A stretch of DNA of 34,427 nucleotides from Clostridia bacterium (GTDB lineage Bacteria; Bacillota; Clostridia; Oscillospirales; Acutalibacteraceae): assembly GCA_017454815.1 (NCBI GenBank), contig JAFTCG010000062.1, positions 1-34,427 on the forward strand. The letters run 5' to 3'. Positions 24,988-32,048 of this stretch are shown one piece after another. Position numbers and translations under genes: made by a program. The notes under the pieces are model-generated. The model was given only the letters and a program-made list of their open reading frames with translations. It was not told where the DNA came from and did no database searches. Position 1 is the stretch's first letter, and each line of letters opens with the position of its first letter.

Positions 24988-25311
24988 TTACACCTCCGTG
25001 TCAAAAAATACTTTCAAGTTTTTCGGATAGTCCTTTGCAAGGTTTTCAAGGTGGAAAATCAGGGATCGGATCATTTCGACCGCAATGGCGTTTTCGCGAT
25101 CCTCAAGGATGAGCCTCATCCTGCCTTGTTCGTCGACGCTCGCCTCCGCCTCGCATAAAATCACGTCCGTTATCCCGTTGGCGGTAAGGTAAGCCGCCGA
25201 GGAAACGCTCGCGCAGACAATGTCGTTTCCGAATTCTGCGTGACCTGCGTGGCCGCTGATCTCAAAGCCGAAAGGAATACCTTCTTCTTCCAAAAACCTT
25301 GCCGTGATCAT
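24988..25311 (-). CDS. prp: Ribosomal-processing cysteine protease Prp (107 aa)
   Basis: Prp cleaves the N-terminal extension of L27. The motif [18 protein letters not shown] contains the expected catalytic His (residue 21) and Cys (residue 33), at nearly the same positions as in Staphylococcus aureus Prp. The length fits the family. Its ATG overlaps the rplU stop codon by one base (TAATG), and rpmA follows after four bases, the conserved rplU-prp-rpmA order of Firmicutes. Confidence 0.96.
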   Translation of the reverse strand: MITARFLEEEGIPFGFEISGHAGHAEFGNDIVCASVSSAAYLTANGITDVILCEAEASVDEQGRMRLILEDRENAIAVEMIRSLIFHLENLAKDYPKNLKVFFDTEV

Positions 25312-25622
25312 TATGCGTTTACAGCGGTGATCTCAACCTTGGTGTAAGGCTGTCTGTGACCCATTTTACGCTTTTCGTTTTTCTTCGGTTTGTAGGTGAA
25401 AACGACAACTTTCTTGGCTTTGCCGTTCTTCACAGCCTTGGCGGTAACGGTTGCGCCGTCAACGTAAGGAGTGCCGACAGAAATCGAATCGTCTTTTCCG
25501 ACAGCGATAACCTTGTCGAAGACTACTTCGGAGTCTGCTTCGACGTCAAGCTTTTCGATGTAGATCGTATCTCCCGCGGAGACTTTGTACTGCTTGCCGC
25601 CTGTTTCGATAATTGCGTACAT
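25311..25622 (-). CDS. rplU: 50S ribosomal protein L21 (103 aa)
   Basis: L21 binds 23S rRNA in the large subunit. [14 protein letters not shown] at the N-terminus and [18 protein letters not shown] near the C-terminus are diagnostic, and the length is normal. It is the first gene of the rplU-prp-rpmA operon, behind GAGGTC and a leader of about 120 bases. Confidence 0.98.
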   Translation of the reverse strand: MYAIIETGGKQYKVSAGDTIYIEKLDVEADSEVVFDKVIAVGKDDSISVGTPYVDGATVTAKAVKNGKAKKVVVFTYKPKKNEKRKMGHRQPYTKVEITAVNA

Positions 25623-25745
25623 AGTTTGACCTCTTTCTTAAAAATCTCGCTACCCTCTTCCTGTCAGCCGGTCAAAGCGACAGCGGGCGCGGCGAAAGCC
25701 GACTTGAAAAATGCGCATGAAAACGCAAGCCCGAGGTATGCGGCA
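25623..25745 (-). promoter_or_regulatory. 5' leader of the rplU operon, possible L21 leader
   Basis: About 120 untranslated bases lie between the predicted start of transcription (near 25745) and rplU. The stretch is GC-rich with several short possible stems, for example CGGCTTTCGCCG. Firmicutes rplU leaders often carry an autoregulatory RNA structure (Rfam L21 leader). The match was not confirmed by structure here. Confidence 0.4.
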
Positions 25746-25751
25746 AAGGGT

Positions 25752-25780
25752 ATTATAGCACAATAAAAAACCTGTGTCAA
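25752..25780 (-). promoter_or_regulatory. Near-perfect sigma-A promoter of rplU
   Basis: On the minus strand, TTGACA (25780-25775), 17 bases, TATAAT (25757-25752). Both hexamers are exact consensus, as expected for a ribosomal protein operon. Confidence 0.93.
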
Positions 25781-25813
25781 CACCTATTTTCCTTTTTTTC
25801 AAGGTTTTCGCAT

Positions 25814-26941
25814 CTAAGTTTTTTCAAAAAACCTGCCGGAGAATATCCGCTCGGTTTTCTCGACTATCTTGTCCGAGATCTTCCCCAAAAGCTTTGAACA
25901 GAATCTTTCAAGCGTATTGATCCTCAGCAGTTCTATCGCGGCGCAAAATACAAAGATCGCAAAGGCAACGCCCAGGCTGTAAGCAACAAGCAGCTTGCTG
26001 CCCGCGAGCCCTGATGCCCCGCCGAAGACTTTTGTCCAGATGAAAACGCGGACGTAGGGGTTTTCGTGGATGAGGTACACTCCGAACACGGACGACGCAA
26101 GAGTGTTGATCACCCTGCTGTTTTTTATTCTTATTCTTGTAAAACCTATGAATAAAAAAGTGGAAACGATAATGCTGGGCAATCTCTGCATCGCAAAGAA
26201 ATATGTTGCGTGTTCCCCGAGCGTGGGTATTTTGATACCAATCAGGTCAAGCGCTATCACGGAGAGGAATGAAACAGCGTACGCTGCCGCGGAAAGGAGC
26301 AAATATCTTCCCCCTCCCGCCGAATCGTCGCGGCTGTTGAAGTGCAGGCGGATGTACCCCGCAACGGAATAGACAAAGACAAACCAGATGAACTGATTGC
26401 ACAGAAATGGAGTGTTGGTAAACGTGGGAATAACGCTCCACAAGACGAACGCCAATGCGAGAAACTTCTGATAGGTCTTTCTGTCAAACCCCGTCAGAAG
26501 CTTGTTGATGAACGGAGAAAAAAGATACAAAATGAAGTATGCGCTCGCAAACCACCACTCCTGATATGTCATGGGCAAGACGGCTTTTATCAGCTTTTTG
26601 ACTCCAAAAGCTTCGCCCCCGAAGACAACAAACGCCGCGAAAGCAAGCACGGAATATGTAAAAACCTGCGTCCAGAGCTTTAAGGCTTTTTCCGTTTTGA
26701 AGCGTTGCGAGGTTATCAGGAAATAGCCGGAGATCATGACGAAAAGGTTGACTCCGATCCTGCCTCCGGAATACAAAAACTGCACCCAAAGCCTGTTGAG
26801 CGATATGCTCGAGGTCGGGAAGCCGAAATCCACATAAGTTGAAAAATGGAAGAGAATGATGAGGATCATCGAGATGATCCTGAGCAATTCAATGTTCGAT
26901 TGGCGCCCGGATATTTTGTTTTGAGAGCTGATCGTCTCCAT
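25814..26941 (-). CDS. Membrane acyltransferase, acyltransferase-3 family (375 aa)
   Basis: The protein starts with a short cytoplasmic tail and RQSNIELLRIISMILIILFHFS, the characteristic first helix of the acyltransferase-3 (OafA/WecH-like) family, whose conserved His is in LFHFS. About ten hydrophobic helices follow, and the tail is basic. Members transfer acetyl or succinyl groups onto exported sugars or polymers at the membrane. The substrate cannot be told. AAGGAG precedes the ATG. It lies 40 bases after the pspC-like gene without a visible terminator and may be the last gene of the M16-lgt-folD operon. The glycan-modifying function would fit the nearby polymer glycosyltransferase, but that is only proximity. 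Confidence 0.88.
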   Translation of the reverse strand: METISSQNKISGRQSNIELLRIISMILIILFHFSTYVDFGFPTSSISLNRLWVQFLYSGGRIGVNLFVMISGYFLITSQRFKTEKALKLWTQVFTYSVLAFAAFVVFGGEAFGVKKLIKAVLPMTYQEWWFASAYFILYLFSPFINKLLTGFDRKTYQKFLALAFVLWSVIPTFTNTPFLCNQFIWFVFVYSVAGYIRLHFNSRDDSAGGGRYLLLSAAAYAVSFLSVIALDLIGIKIPTLGEHATYFFAMQRLPSIIVSTFLFIGFTRIRIKNSRVINTLASSVFGVYLIHENPYVRVFIWTKVFGGASGLAGSKLLVAYSLGVAFAIFVFCAAIELLRINTLERFCSKLLGKISDKIVEKTERIFSGRFFEKT

Positions 26942-26981
26942 AGAAATCTCCTTCAGATCGTTGTTTTCGGAATGATAAGGA

Positions 26982-27233
26982 TCACTTCAGAGCTTTCTTG
27001 TCCTCATTTCTGTTGGAAAGATACTCCTTGTAGTTCGTCGTCCTCATCGGATCGACCTTCAGAGTGCACCCAAGCACGACGTACAGTATCAGCCCGGGGA
27101 TCACTGCCGTGAAAACCGTCAGCAGGCTGTAAACGATCCTGACGGCGGTAGAGTCGCGGTTATACTTTTCGGCAAAGCCTCCGAGCACGCCGAAAAAGAT
27201 TTTGTCGCTATCGCTTTTGTAAAGTTTATTCAT
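26982..27233 (-). CDS. PspC-domain small membrane protein (83 aa)
   Basis: The N-terminus LYKSDSDKIFFGVLGGFAEKYNRDSTAVRIVYSLL, read as a whole, is a PspC domain: a short amphipathic part containing GVLGGFAEKY followed by a membrane segment (about 33-57). PspC-type proteins take part in envelope-stress sensing in other bacteria; here the function is unknown. The ribosome binding site GGGAGGT is formed by the last folD codons, five bases separate the genes, and translation is probably coupled. Many Clostridia carry such stand-alone PspC proteins. Confidence 0.88.
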   Translation of the reverse strand: MNKLYKSDSDKIFFGVLGGFAEKYNRDSTAVRIVYSLLTVFTAVIPGLILYVVLGCTLKVDPMRTTNYKEYLSNRNEDKKALK

Positions 27234-27238
27234 GAGCT

Positions 27239-28090
27239 TTACCTCCCGTTTTGGTTTTTGGTCGCGTTGAGAGTATTCTTCATCAGCACGGCGATAGTCA
27301 TCGGTCCGACTCCGCCCGGAACGGGCGTTATGAACGACGCTTTTTCCTTCACTTTTTCAAAATCAACGTCTCCGCAGAGTTTTCCGTCGTCTTTCCTGTT
27401 GATGGCAACGTCTATGACGACAGCCCAGTCTTTGACCATGTCGGCGGTGACGGTGTTGATCTTTCCGACGGCGCTGACTATCACGTCCGCCCGACGGGTG
27501 ATCTCCGCCAGATCCTTTGTCTTTGAATGGCAGACCGTCACGGTTGCGTTCTTCTGCAAAAGGAGCATCGCCATCGGTTTTCCGACGATATTGCTCCTTC
27601 CGATCACGACGCAGTTTTTTGAAGTCAGGTCGATGCCGCAAGAGTCGATCATCTCGATAACTCCGGCGGGTGTGCACGGAAGCATAACGTGGTCGCCTAT
27701 CATGATATGCCCGACGTTCGACGGGTGGAATGCGTCAACGTCCTTTTTGGGCGAGATGGCGTTGATGACAGCCTGCTCGTCGATCTGCTTCGGGAGCGGA
27801 AGCTGGCAGAGGATGCCGTTCACGCTGTCGTCGCCGTTGAGCTTTTCAATGAGCTCCAGCAGCTCCTGCTGAGTCGTCTCCTGCGGCAGAGCGTATTCCA
27901 GCGACTTTATGCCGGTGTATTCGCACGCTTTCTTCTTGTTGTTGACGTACACCCTGCTCGCCGGGTCGCTACCGACAATTATGACGGCAAGGCAGGACTC
28001 GATCCCGTCTTTTTTAAGCTCGGCGACTTCTGCTTTCACCCTGTCTTTCAGGTTCTGAGATATTAGTTTTCCGTCAATTATGTTCGCCAT
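27239..28090 (-). CDS. folD: Methylenetetrahydrofolate dehydrogenase / methenyltetrahydrofolate cyclohydrolase FolD (283 aa)
   Basis: FolD interconverts 5,10-methylene-, 5,10-methenyl- and 10-formyl-tetrahydrofolate in the cytoplasm for purine, formyl-Met and one-carbon metabolism. Family motifs are in order: YVNNKKKACEYTGI with the catalytic Tyr48/Lys52 pair, QLPLPKQID, PKKDVDAFHPSNVG (114-127), PCTPAGVIEMI, the nucleotide-binding VVIGRSNIVGKPMA, and PVPGGVGPMT near the C-terminus. Length is normal. The start overlaps the 3' end of lgt by 17 bases, indicating one operon. Confidence 0.97.
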   Translation of the reverse strand: MANIIDGKLISQNLKDRVKAEVAELKKDGIESCLAVIIVGSDPASRVYVNNKKKACEYTGIKSLEYALPQETTQQELLELIEKLNGDDSVNGILCQLPLPKQIDEQAVINAISPKKDVDAFHPSNVGHIMIGDHVMLPCTPAGVIEMIDSCGIDLTSKNCVVIGRSNIVGKPMAMLLLQKNATVTVCHSKTKDLAEITRRADVIVSAVGKINTVTADMVKDWAVVIDVAINRKDDGKLCGDVDFEKVKEKASFITPVPGGVGPMTIAVLMKNTLNATKNQNGR

Positions 28091-29171
28091 CGTCTTCCAC
28101 CTTGCTTTTTATTTTAAGTATCACTTTTTTCCCGTCGATCATTTCAGTGCCGTCTTCCTCTTTGCTCTTGACCTTGAGGATGACTTTTTTGCCGTCGATG
28201 ATGTCGGTTCCGTCATCGTCTTCTCCGTCGGCTTCATTTTTACCTTTTTTTCTTTTTTCGTCCTCTACGAAAAAGTCAACGCCTTCGATCGGTTGAGGAT
28301 CGAGTGAATATTTTCTCAAAAGGATAATCAGCGCAACGAGGCAGGCAACGGCAACCGTCGCCGAAAGGAGCTGGGAAACTCTGATGCCTGTGTTGAACAG
28401 GTAAAGGCTGTCTGTTCTGAATCCTTCCACGATCGCTCTCTCCGTGCCGTACCAAACGCCGTAGGAGAGGAATAACTGTCCGCTGAATTTTCTGAATTTT
28501 TTGCAGATTATATACAAAACCGCAAACCCGAGCAAGCACCAGACAGACTCATACAAAAACGTTGGGTGGACGGACTTCATCGGATCCATCGTAATGCCTT
28601 TTTCGGCAAAAGTCGGTTGGTTTTGGGAGATATAGTCGGCGATCTTCTCGCTCCACATTCCCCATGGAAGGTCGGTATTGGTTCCGAACGCCTCCTGGTT
28701 CATGAAGTTGCCCCATCTGCCGATACCCTGACCGATGAGAAGGCTCATGCCGATCAGGTCGAGCAGGTTGCGGAAGTTCAGTTTGTCAATGCGGCAGGTT
28801 ATGTAGGCTGCAAGGATGCCGCCGATAATGCCGCCATAAATGGCAAGACCGCCCTCCCAGATCTTGAAAACGTCCGAAAGGTGGTCCTTATAATAACCCC
28901 ACTCAAACAGGACGTAGTATATCCTTGCGCCAAGCACACCGAAAACCGTGCCGTAAATCAGGACGTCGAGCATTTTGTCGATGCTCATCCTCCACTTGTA
29001 AGCCATTCTTCCGCCGAACAGTACGGCGAGCATGAAGCCGAAAGCGATTATCGCTCCGTACCATTTTATCGTAACCTCGCCGATGAGCGGGAGGTTGAAG
29101 CTCGCGAGAACGGAAGGTATTTCAAACCCTTTTTCGGAAAAGTTAAAATAAACAGTAGTAAAATCGTTCAT
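28074..29171 (-). CDS. lgt: Prolipoprotein diacylglyceryl transferase Lgt with a charged C-terminal tail (365 aa)
   Basis: Lgt transfers diacylglycerol to the lipobox Cys of lipoprotein precursors in the membrane. The signature GQGIGRWGNFMNQEAFG (148-163), including the conserved Arg152 and Asn155, and HPTFLYES are present with about seven membrane helices. The usual length is 260-290 residues. Here about 75 extra residues follow the last helix: an acidic/basic stretch and two near-identical 20-residue units (DGTDIIDGKKVILKVKSK and DGTEMIDGKKVILKIKSK). The ribosome binding site AAAGGAG lies in the last codons of the M16 gene upstream, seven bases away. The tail probably lies in the cytoplasm; its role is unknown. 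Confidence 0.95.
   Translation of the reverse strand: MNDFTTVYFNFSEKGFEIPSVLASFNLPLIGEVTIKWYGAIIAFGFMLAVLFGGRMAYKWRMSIDKMLDVLIYGTVFGVLGARIYYVLFEWGYYKDHLSDVFKIWEGGLAIYGGIIGGILAAYITCRIDKLNFRNLLDLIGMSLLIGQGIGRWGNFMNQEAFGTNTDLPWGMWSEKIADYISQNQPTFAEKGITMDPMKSVHPTFLYESVWCLLGFAVLYIICKKFRKFSGQLFLSYGVWYGTERAIVEGFRTDSLYLFNTGIRVSQLLSATVAVACLVALIILLRKYSLDPQPIEGVDFFVEDEKRKKGKNEADGEDDDGTDIIDGKKVILKVKSKEEDGTEMIDGKKVILKIKSKVEDDGEHN
28095..28214 (-). repeat. Two 60-bp repeats encoding the Lgt tail units
   Basis: Two in-frame copies of about 60 bases encode the DGTxxIDGKKVILKxKSK units at residues 320-359 of Lgt. The copies differ at several synonymous and conservative positions. Confidence 0.85.
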
Positions 29172-29178
29172 GTTCCGA

Positions 29179-30465
29179 CTACTCCTTTGCAGGATTTATA
29201 ACCGACAGCACGCAATATCTCTCGTCGAGTGTTTTGCGAAGATGCTCGTTGATCTCCTCAAGCGTGAGATTCCTGAACAGTTCCATGTCGTCAAAAAGGC
29301 CTTCATGCAAAAATTCGGCTTTGATCAGAGAGTCCGCGAGGTTGTCGATATCGTTGAACGCCATTATCGTCCTGCCGAAAAGCTTTTTCTTCGCCATGTC
29401 GAAGTCTTCTTGGGAGATGCCGTTTTCCTTGAAAACGCGGATCTTTTCGCGGATCAGCTCTGCGACAGTGCGCGGGTCAGCGGATTCGCCGCTGAAAATC
29501 TTCGCCGCAAAACCCGTTCCGATGAAATACTCCGTAGTGAACGTGGTGTTGACGAGCTTTTTGTCTATCAGCTCGCGATACAGCTGCGAAGTGTTGCCGG
29601 CGATGATCTCGAGCAGGATGTCGGCGCAGATCTCCTCTTTCAGCGTTCTTTCTGGCGTGAGCCAGGTCTCCTTGAAACCGAGGTTGAAAACGGGATTGGA
29701 AACGGAAAGCTCCTCTTCGATGAAGCTTTCCACGACTTCCTCCGGCTCGTTTTCAAAGATACGCTCAACGCTCTGCGGCCTGCTCGGCTTCAGGAGCCTG
29801 TCGCAGACTTCGAGGACTTCATCCAATTCCACGTTGCCGACGACGGCGAGCGCCATGTTGTTGAGGTTGTAGAACGTTTCGTAGCATTTATACAGAAGCT
29901 TATCGTCAATTTGGGCGATGGTTTCTTCCGTTCCGGCGATATCAATCTTGACAGGGTGGTTGTGATACATCGCGCGCAGGAGATTGAAAAGCACTTCCCA
30001 GCCGGGAACGTCCTTGTACATCCTGATCTCCTGGCCGATTATGCCCTGCTCTTTTTCGACCGTTTTTTCGGTAAAATAAGGCGACTGAACGAAATCCAGC
30101 AATATCTCAAGATTTGCCTTGAAATTTCCCGTGCAGGAAAAAAGATAGCACGTTCTGTCAAAAGATGTATATGCGTTCGCGCTCGCGCCTGTTTTGGCAT
30201 ACCTCTCGAATGCGTCAAGGTCTTCGCTTTCAAAGAGCTTATGCTCCAGGAAATGGGCTATCCCCTCAGGCACTCTCGTCGGACTTTCGTCGCCGGAAAC
30301 TTTGAAGCAGTTGTCTATCGAGCCGTACTTCGTGCCGAAAAGGGCGTACGTTGAAGAATATCCTTCCTTCGGCATAACAAGGACGGTCAGCCCGGATTTG
30401 TGCTCGACCCTGAAATAGTATTCGCCCAGCAAGGAGTTTTCAATTTTTTCAATCTTCGTCGTCAT
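29179..30465 (-). CDS. M16-family zinc metallopeptidase, catalytic type (428 aa)
   Basis: The ATG at 30465 lies nine bases after AAAGGAG; a TTG three codons upstream is nearer to that site and less likely. The inverted zinc motif HFLEH is at 71-75, with Glu139 and Glu146 in EKEQGIIGQEIRM as the downstream acidic residues, so the zinc site is complete. M16 proteases of this half-size class (YmfH-like) act as pairs with a non-catalytic partner, here the gene just upstream, which overlaps it by 17 bases. The substrate is unknown; related pairs mature or degrade peptides in the cytoplasm. No signal peptide is present. Confidence 0.93.
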   Translation of the reverse strand: MTTKIEKIENSLLGEYYFRVEHKSGLTVLVMPKEGYSSTYALFGTKYGSIDNCFKVSGDESPTRVPEGIAHFLEHKLFESEDLDAFERYAKTGASANAYTSFDRTCYLFSCTGNFKANLEILLDFVQSPYFTEKTVEKEQGIIGQEIRMYKDVPGWEVLFNLLRAMYHNHPVKIDIAGTEETIAQIDDKLLYKCYETFYNLNNMALAVVGNVELDEVLEVCDRLLKPSRPQSVERIFENEPEEVVESFIEEELSVSNPVFNLGFKETWLTPERTLKEEICADILLEIIAGNTSQLYRELIDKKLVNTTFTTEYFIGTGFAAKIFSGESADPRTVAELIREKIRVFKENGISQEDFDMAKKKLFGRTIMAFNDIDNLADSLIKAEFLHEGLFDDMELFRNLTLEEINEHLRKTLDERYCVLSVINPAKE

Positions 30466-31756
30466 CTTCGTCAACTCCTTTGCCGTTAGGTTTGAGCATG
30501 AATATCGTGTCGATGCTGACTTTCTTTGCAGCCTCTTTCACTTGGCTCGCCGTAACTTTTTGAATGTTTTCAACAAATTCCTCGGGGGATACTTTTTCAT
30601 CATCCTCAACGCTCGTATAATTTCCCGAATACCATGCGTTGATGGTGTCGGGCAGGTCGTTTGCGGAAAGCACCATGTCGGAAATACCTTTAATCGAGTT
30701 TTCAATATCCTCGTCGGTGAACACACCGTTTTTCATGTCTTCAAGCTGCTGCCTGATGGCGGCAACGGCTTTTTGCTCGTTCTCCTGCTCGATCCCGCTT
30801 TGAACGACGATGATACCTTTGGCTCTGTTGAGCCGTGCGCCGCAGTAGTAGCAAAGGCTCATCTTTTCCCTGACGTTCATGAAAAGCTTTGAATAAGGCC
30901 CTCCGCCAAACATGTCGGTCATGACCTTGAATGCGTAATAATCGTCGTCTTTATCCTTCATGCCGGAGCGCATTCCGATGACGAGCTTGCCCTGCTTTAC
31001 GCTCTGGCTTTCGGAAAAATATTTTTCCCCGTCGCATTCGGAGATAATCTGCGTTCTGATCTCGCACGGGTTTGATCTGTCAACTTTTTCAAATCTTTCC
31101 CTGAGATTTTGGGCAATGTCGCCGCCGTCGCAGTTGCCAACGACGTTAAACTGTATCATGGCTGAAGCGAGCATCTCGCGCCACGCCGCCGTAACGTCTT
31201 CGGGGGTGAGCGAAAGGAGCTTTTCCTTGCTTCCGTAGCGCTTAACGGAATAGACCTCGTCTTCACACATTTTCTCTATCATAGCTTCGAGCGAATAGAG
31301 CTTTTTGTCGCTGAACTCGCTGTCGATTTTTTCCGCAAAGAGGCGTTTTTCGGTTTCGACGTCCTCCGCCGAAAATACACCGTCGCACAGCTTCGGCTCA
31401 AAAAGGATCTCAAGCAACAGCTCGATGCATTCCGAGCTGATCCTTTCGCCGTCAATGGCAAACCTGTCGTCGACGCTCGAAACGGAGAAAGAGACAAACT
31501 GCCCCTCGCCGATTTTGTCGACGCCGGAGCTGAGCACGGCTCCGTAAAGCCCGGCGAGCTTCCTGTTCATTTTTGTCAGATCGTCATATTTGGCGGAAGC
31601 CCTGCGCAAAAGCGAAGAAAGCAACGCGCGCTCTTCGATCCTGCCCGCCAGCGGCATGGCAATGATCGCGGATACTATCGACGTCTTGAACTGTTCGGTC
31701 GGAATCAGGCAAAGTTTTACACCCTTTGCCGGATAAAGCGTTTTTATGTCAGCCAT
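30449..31756 (-). CDS. M16-family peptidase homologue without the zinc motif (435 aa)
   Basis: The fold signature is M16 (GxxxxLAGLYGAVLSSGVDKIGE region, FGGGPYSKLFMNVREKMSLCYYCGA near residue 280-310). Where the HxxEH should be, the sequence reads RALLSSLLRRAS, so zinc cannot be bound in the usual way. It should be the structural partner of the catalytic M16 protein encoded next, as with YmfF/YmfH in Bacillus. The Arg/Tyr-containing C-terminal region (REKMSLCYY) that M16 dimers use for substrate binding is kept. It is the first gene of the probable six-gene operon. The ribosome binding site (AGGATGG) is weak. Confidence 0.9.
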   Translation of the reverse strand: MADIKTLYPAKGVKLCLIPTEQFKTSIVSAIIAMPLAGRIEERALLSSLLRRASAKYDDLTKMNRKLAGLYGAVLSSGVDKIGEGQFVSFSVSSVDDRFAIDGERISSECIELLLEILFEPKLCDGVFSAEDVETEKRLFAEKIDSEFSDKKLYSLEAMIEKMCEDEVYSVKRYGSKEKLLSLTPEDVTAAWREMLASAMIQFNVVGNCDGGDIAQNLRERFEKVDRSNPCEIRTQIISECDGEKYFSESQSVKQGKLVIGMRSGMKDKDDDYYAFKVMTDMFGGGPYSKLFMNVREKMSLCYYCGARLNRAKGIIVVQSGIEQENEQKAVAAIRQQLEDMKNGVFTDEDIENSIKGISDMVLSANDLPDTINAWYSGNYTSVEDDEKVSPEEFVENIQKVTASQVKEAAKKVSIDTIFMLKPNGKGVDEDDDED

Positions 31757-31798
31757 GATTCACCATCCTGAAAACTGAAAAAATTATTATCAAATTTT

Positions 31799-31804
31799 AT
31801 TATA
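31799..31804 (-). promoter_or_regulatory. Possible -10 box of the M16-lgt-folD operon
   Basis: TATAAT on the minus strand, 43 bases before the ATG, in an AT-rich stretch. The -35 region (TAGTAA at 17 bases) is poor, so the promoter is tentative. Confidence 0.4.
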
Positions 31805-31980
31805 ACAAATTTTTGTTCGATTTACTATACTTTTTTCAAAAAAACTTCCTTCGGCCGGGAACAGGACTGTCGAATTCAGCGAAAACCATTTAAGCGGGCA
31901 TCCCCATGGGCAATCCGGAGGCAAGATCGGCGGGCGTTATAAATCTTTTTATTATATAGGAAACAAGCAGTTTCCTATTA

Positions 31981-32013
31981 AAATAAAAATCCGGGACAGG
32001 TTTCCCTGCCCCG
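31981..32013 (-). terminator. Terminator after the second LRR gene
   Basis: On the minus strand CGGGGCAGG (32013-32005) pairs with CCTGTCCCG (32000-31992) around a GAAA loop and is followed by GATTTTTATTTT. It lies about 35 bases past the stop codon. A second hairpin (ATAGGAAAC/GTTTCCTAT, 31956-31978) follows without a T tract. Between it and 31757 no gene was seen. Confidence 0.88.
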
Positions 32014-32048
32014 AATTTGTTATTATGTGTCAGATGTTGTTTGATCTA

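Noticed and set aside
25800..25835. A/T hairpin at the end of the acyltransferase gene as terminator
   Set aside because: The stem is almost only A-T pairs across the stop codon and no T tract follows on the minus strand.
29170..30354. Long plus-strand open frame (394 codons) opposite the M16 peptidase gene
   Set aside because: It has no recognisable domain or good ribosome binding site, and the opposite strand encodes a well-conserved M16 peptidase with a zinc motif. It is a shadow of codon bias.
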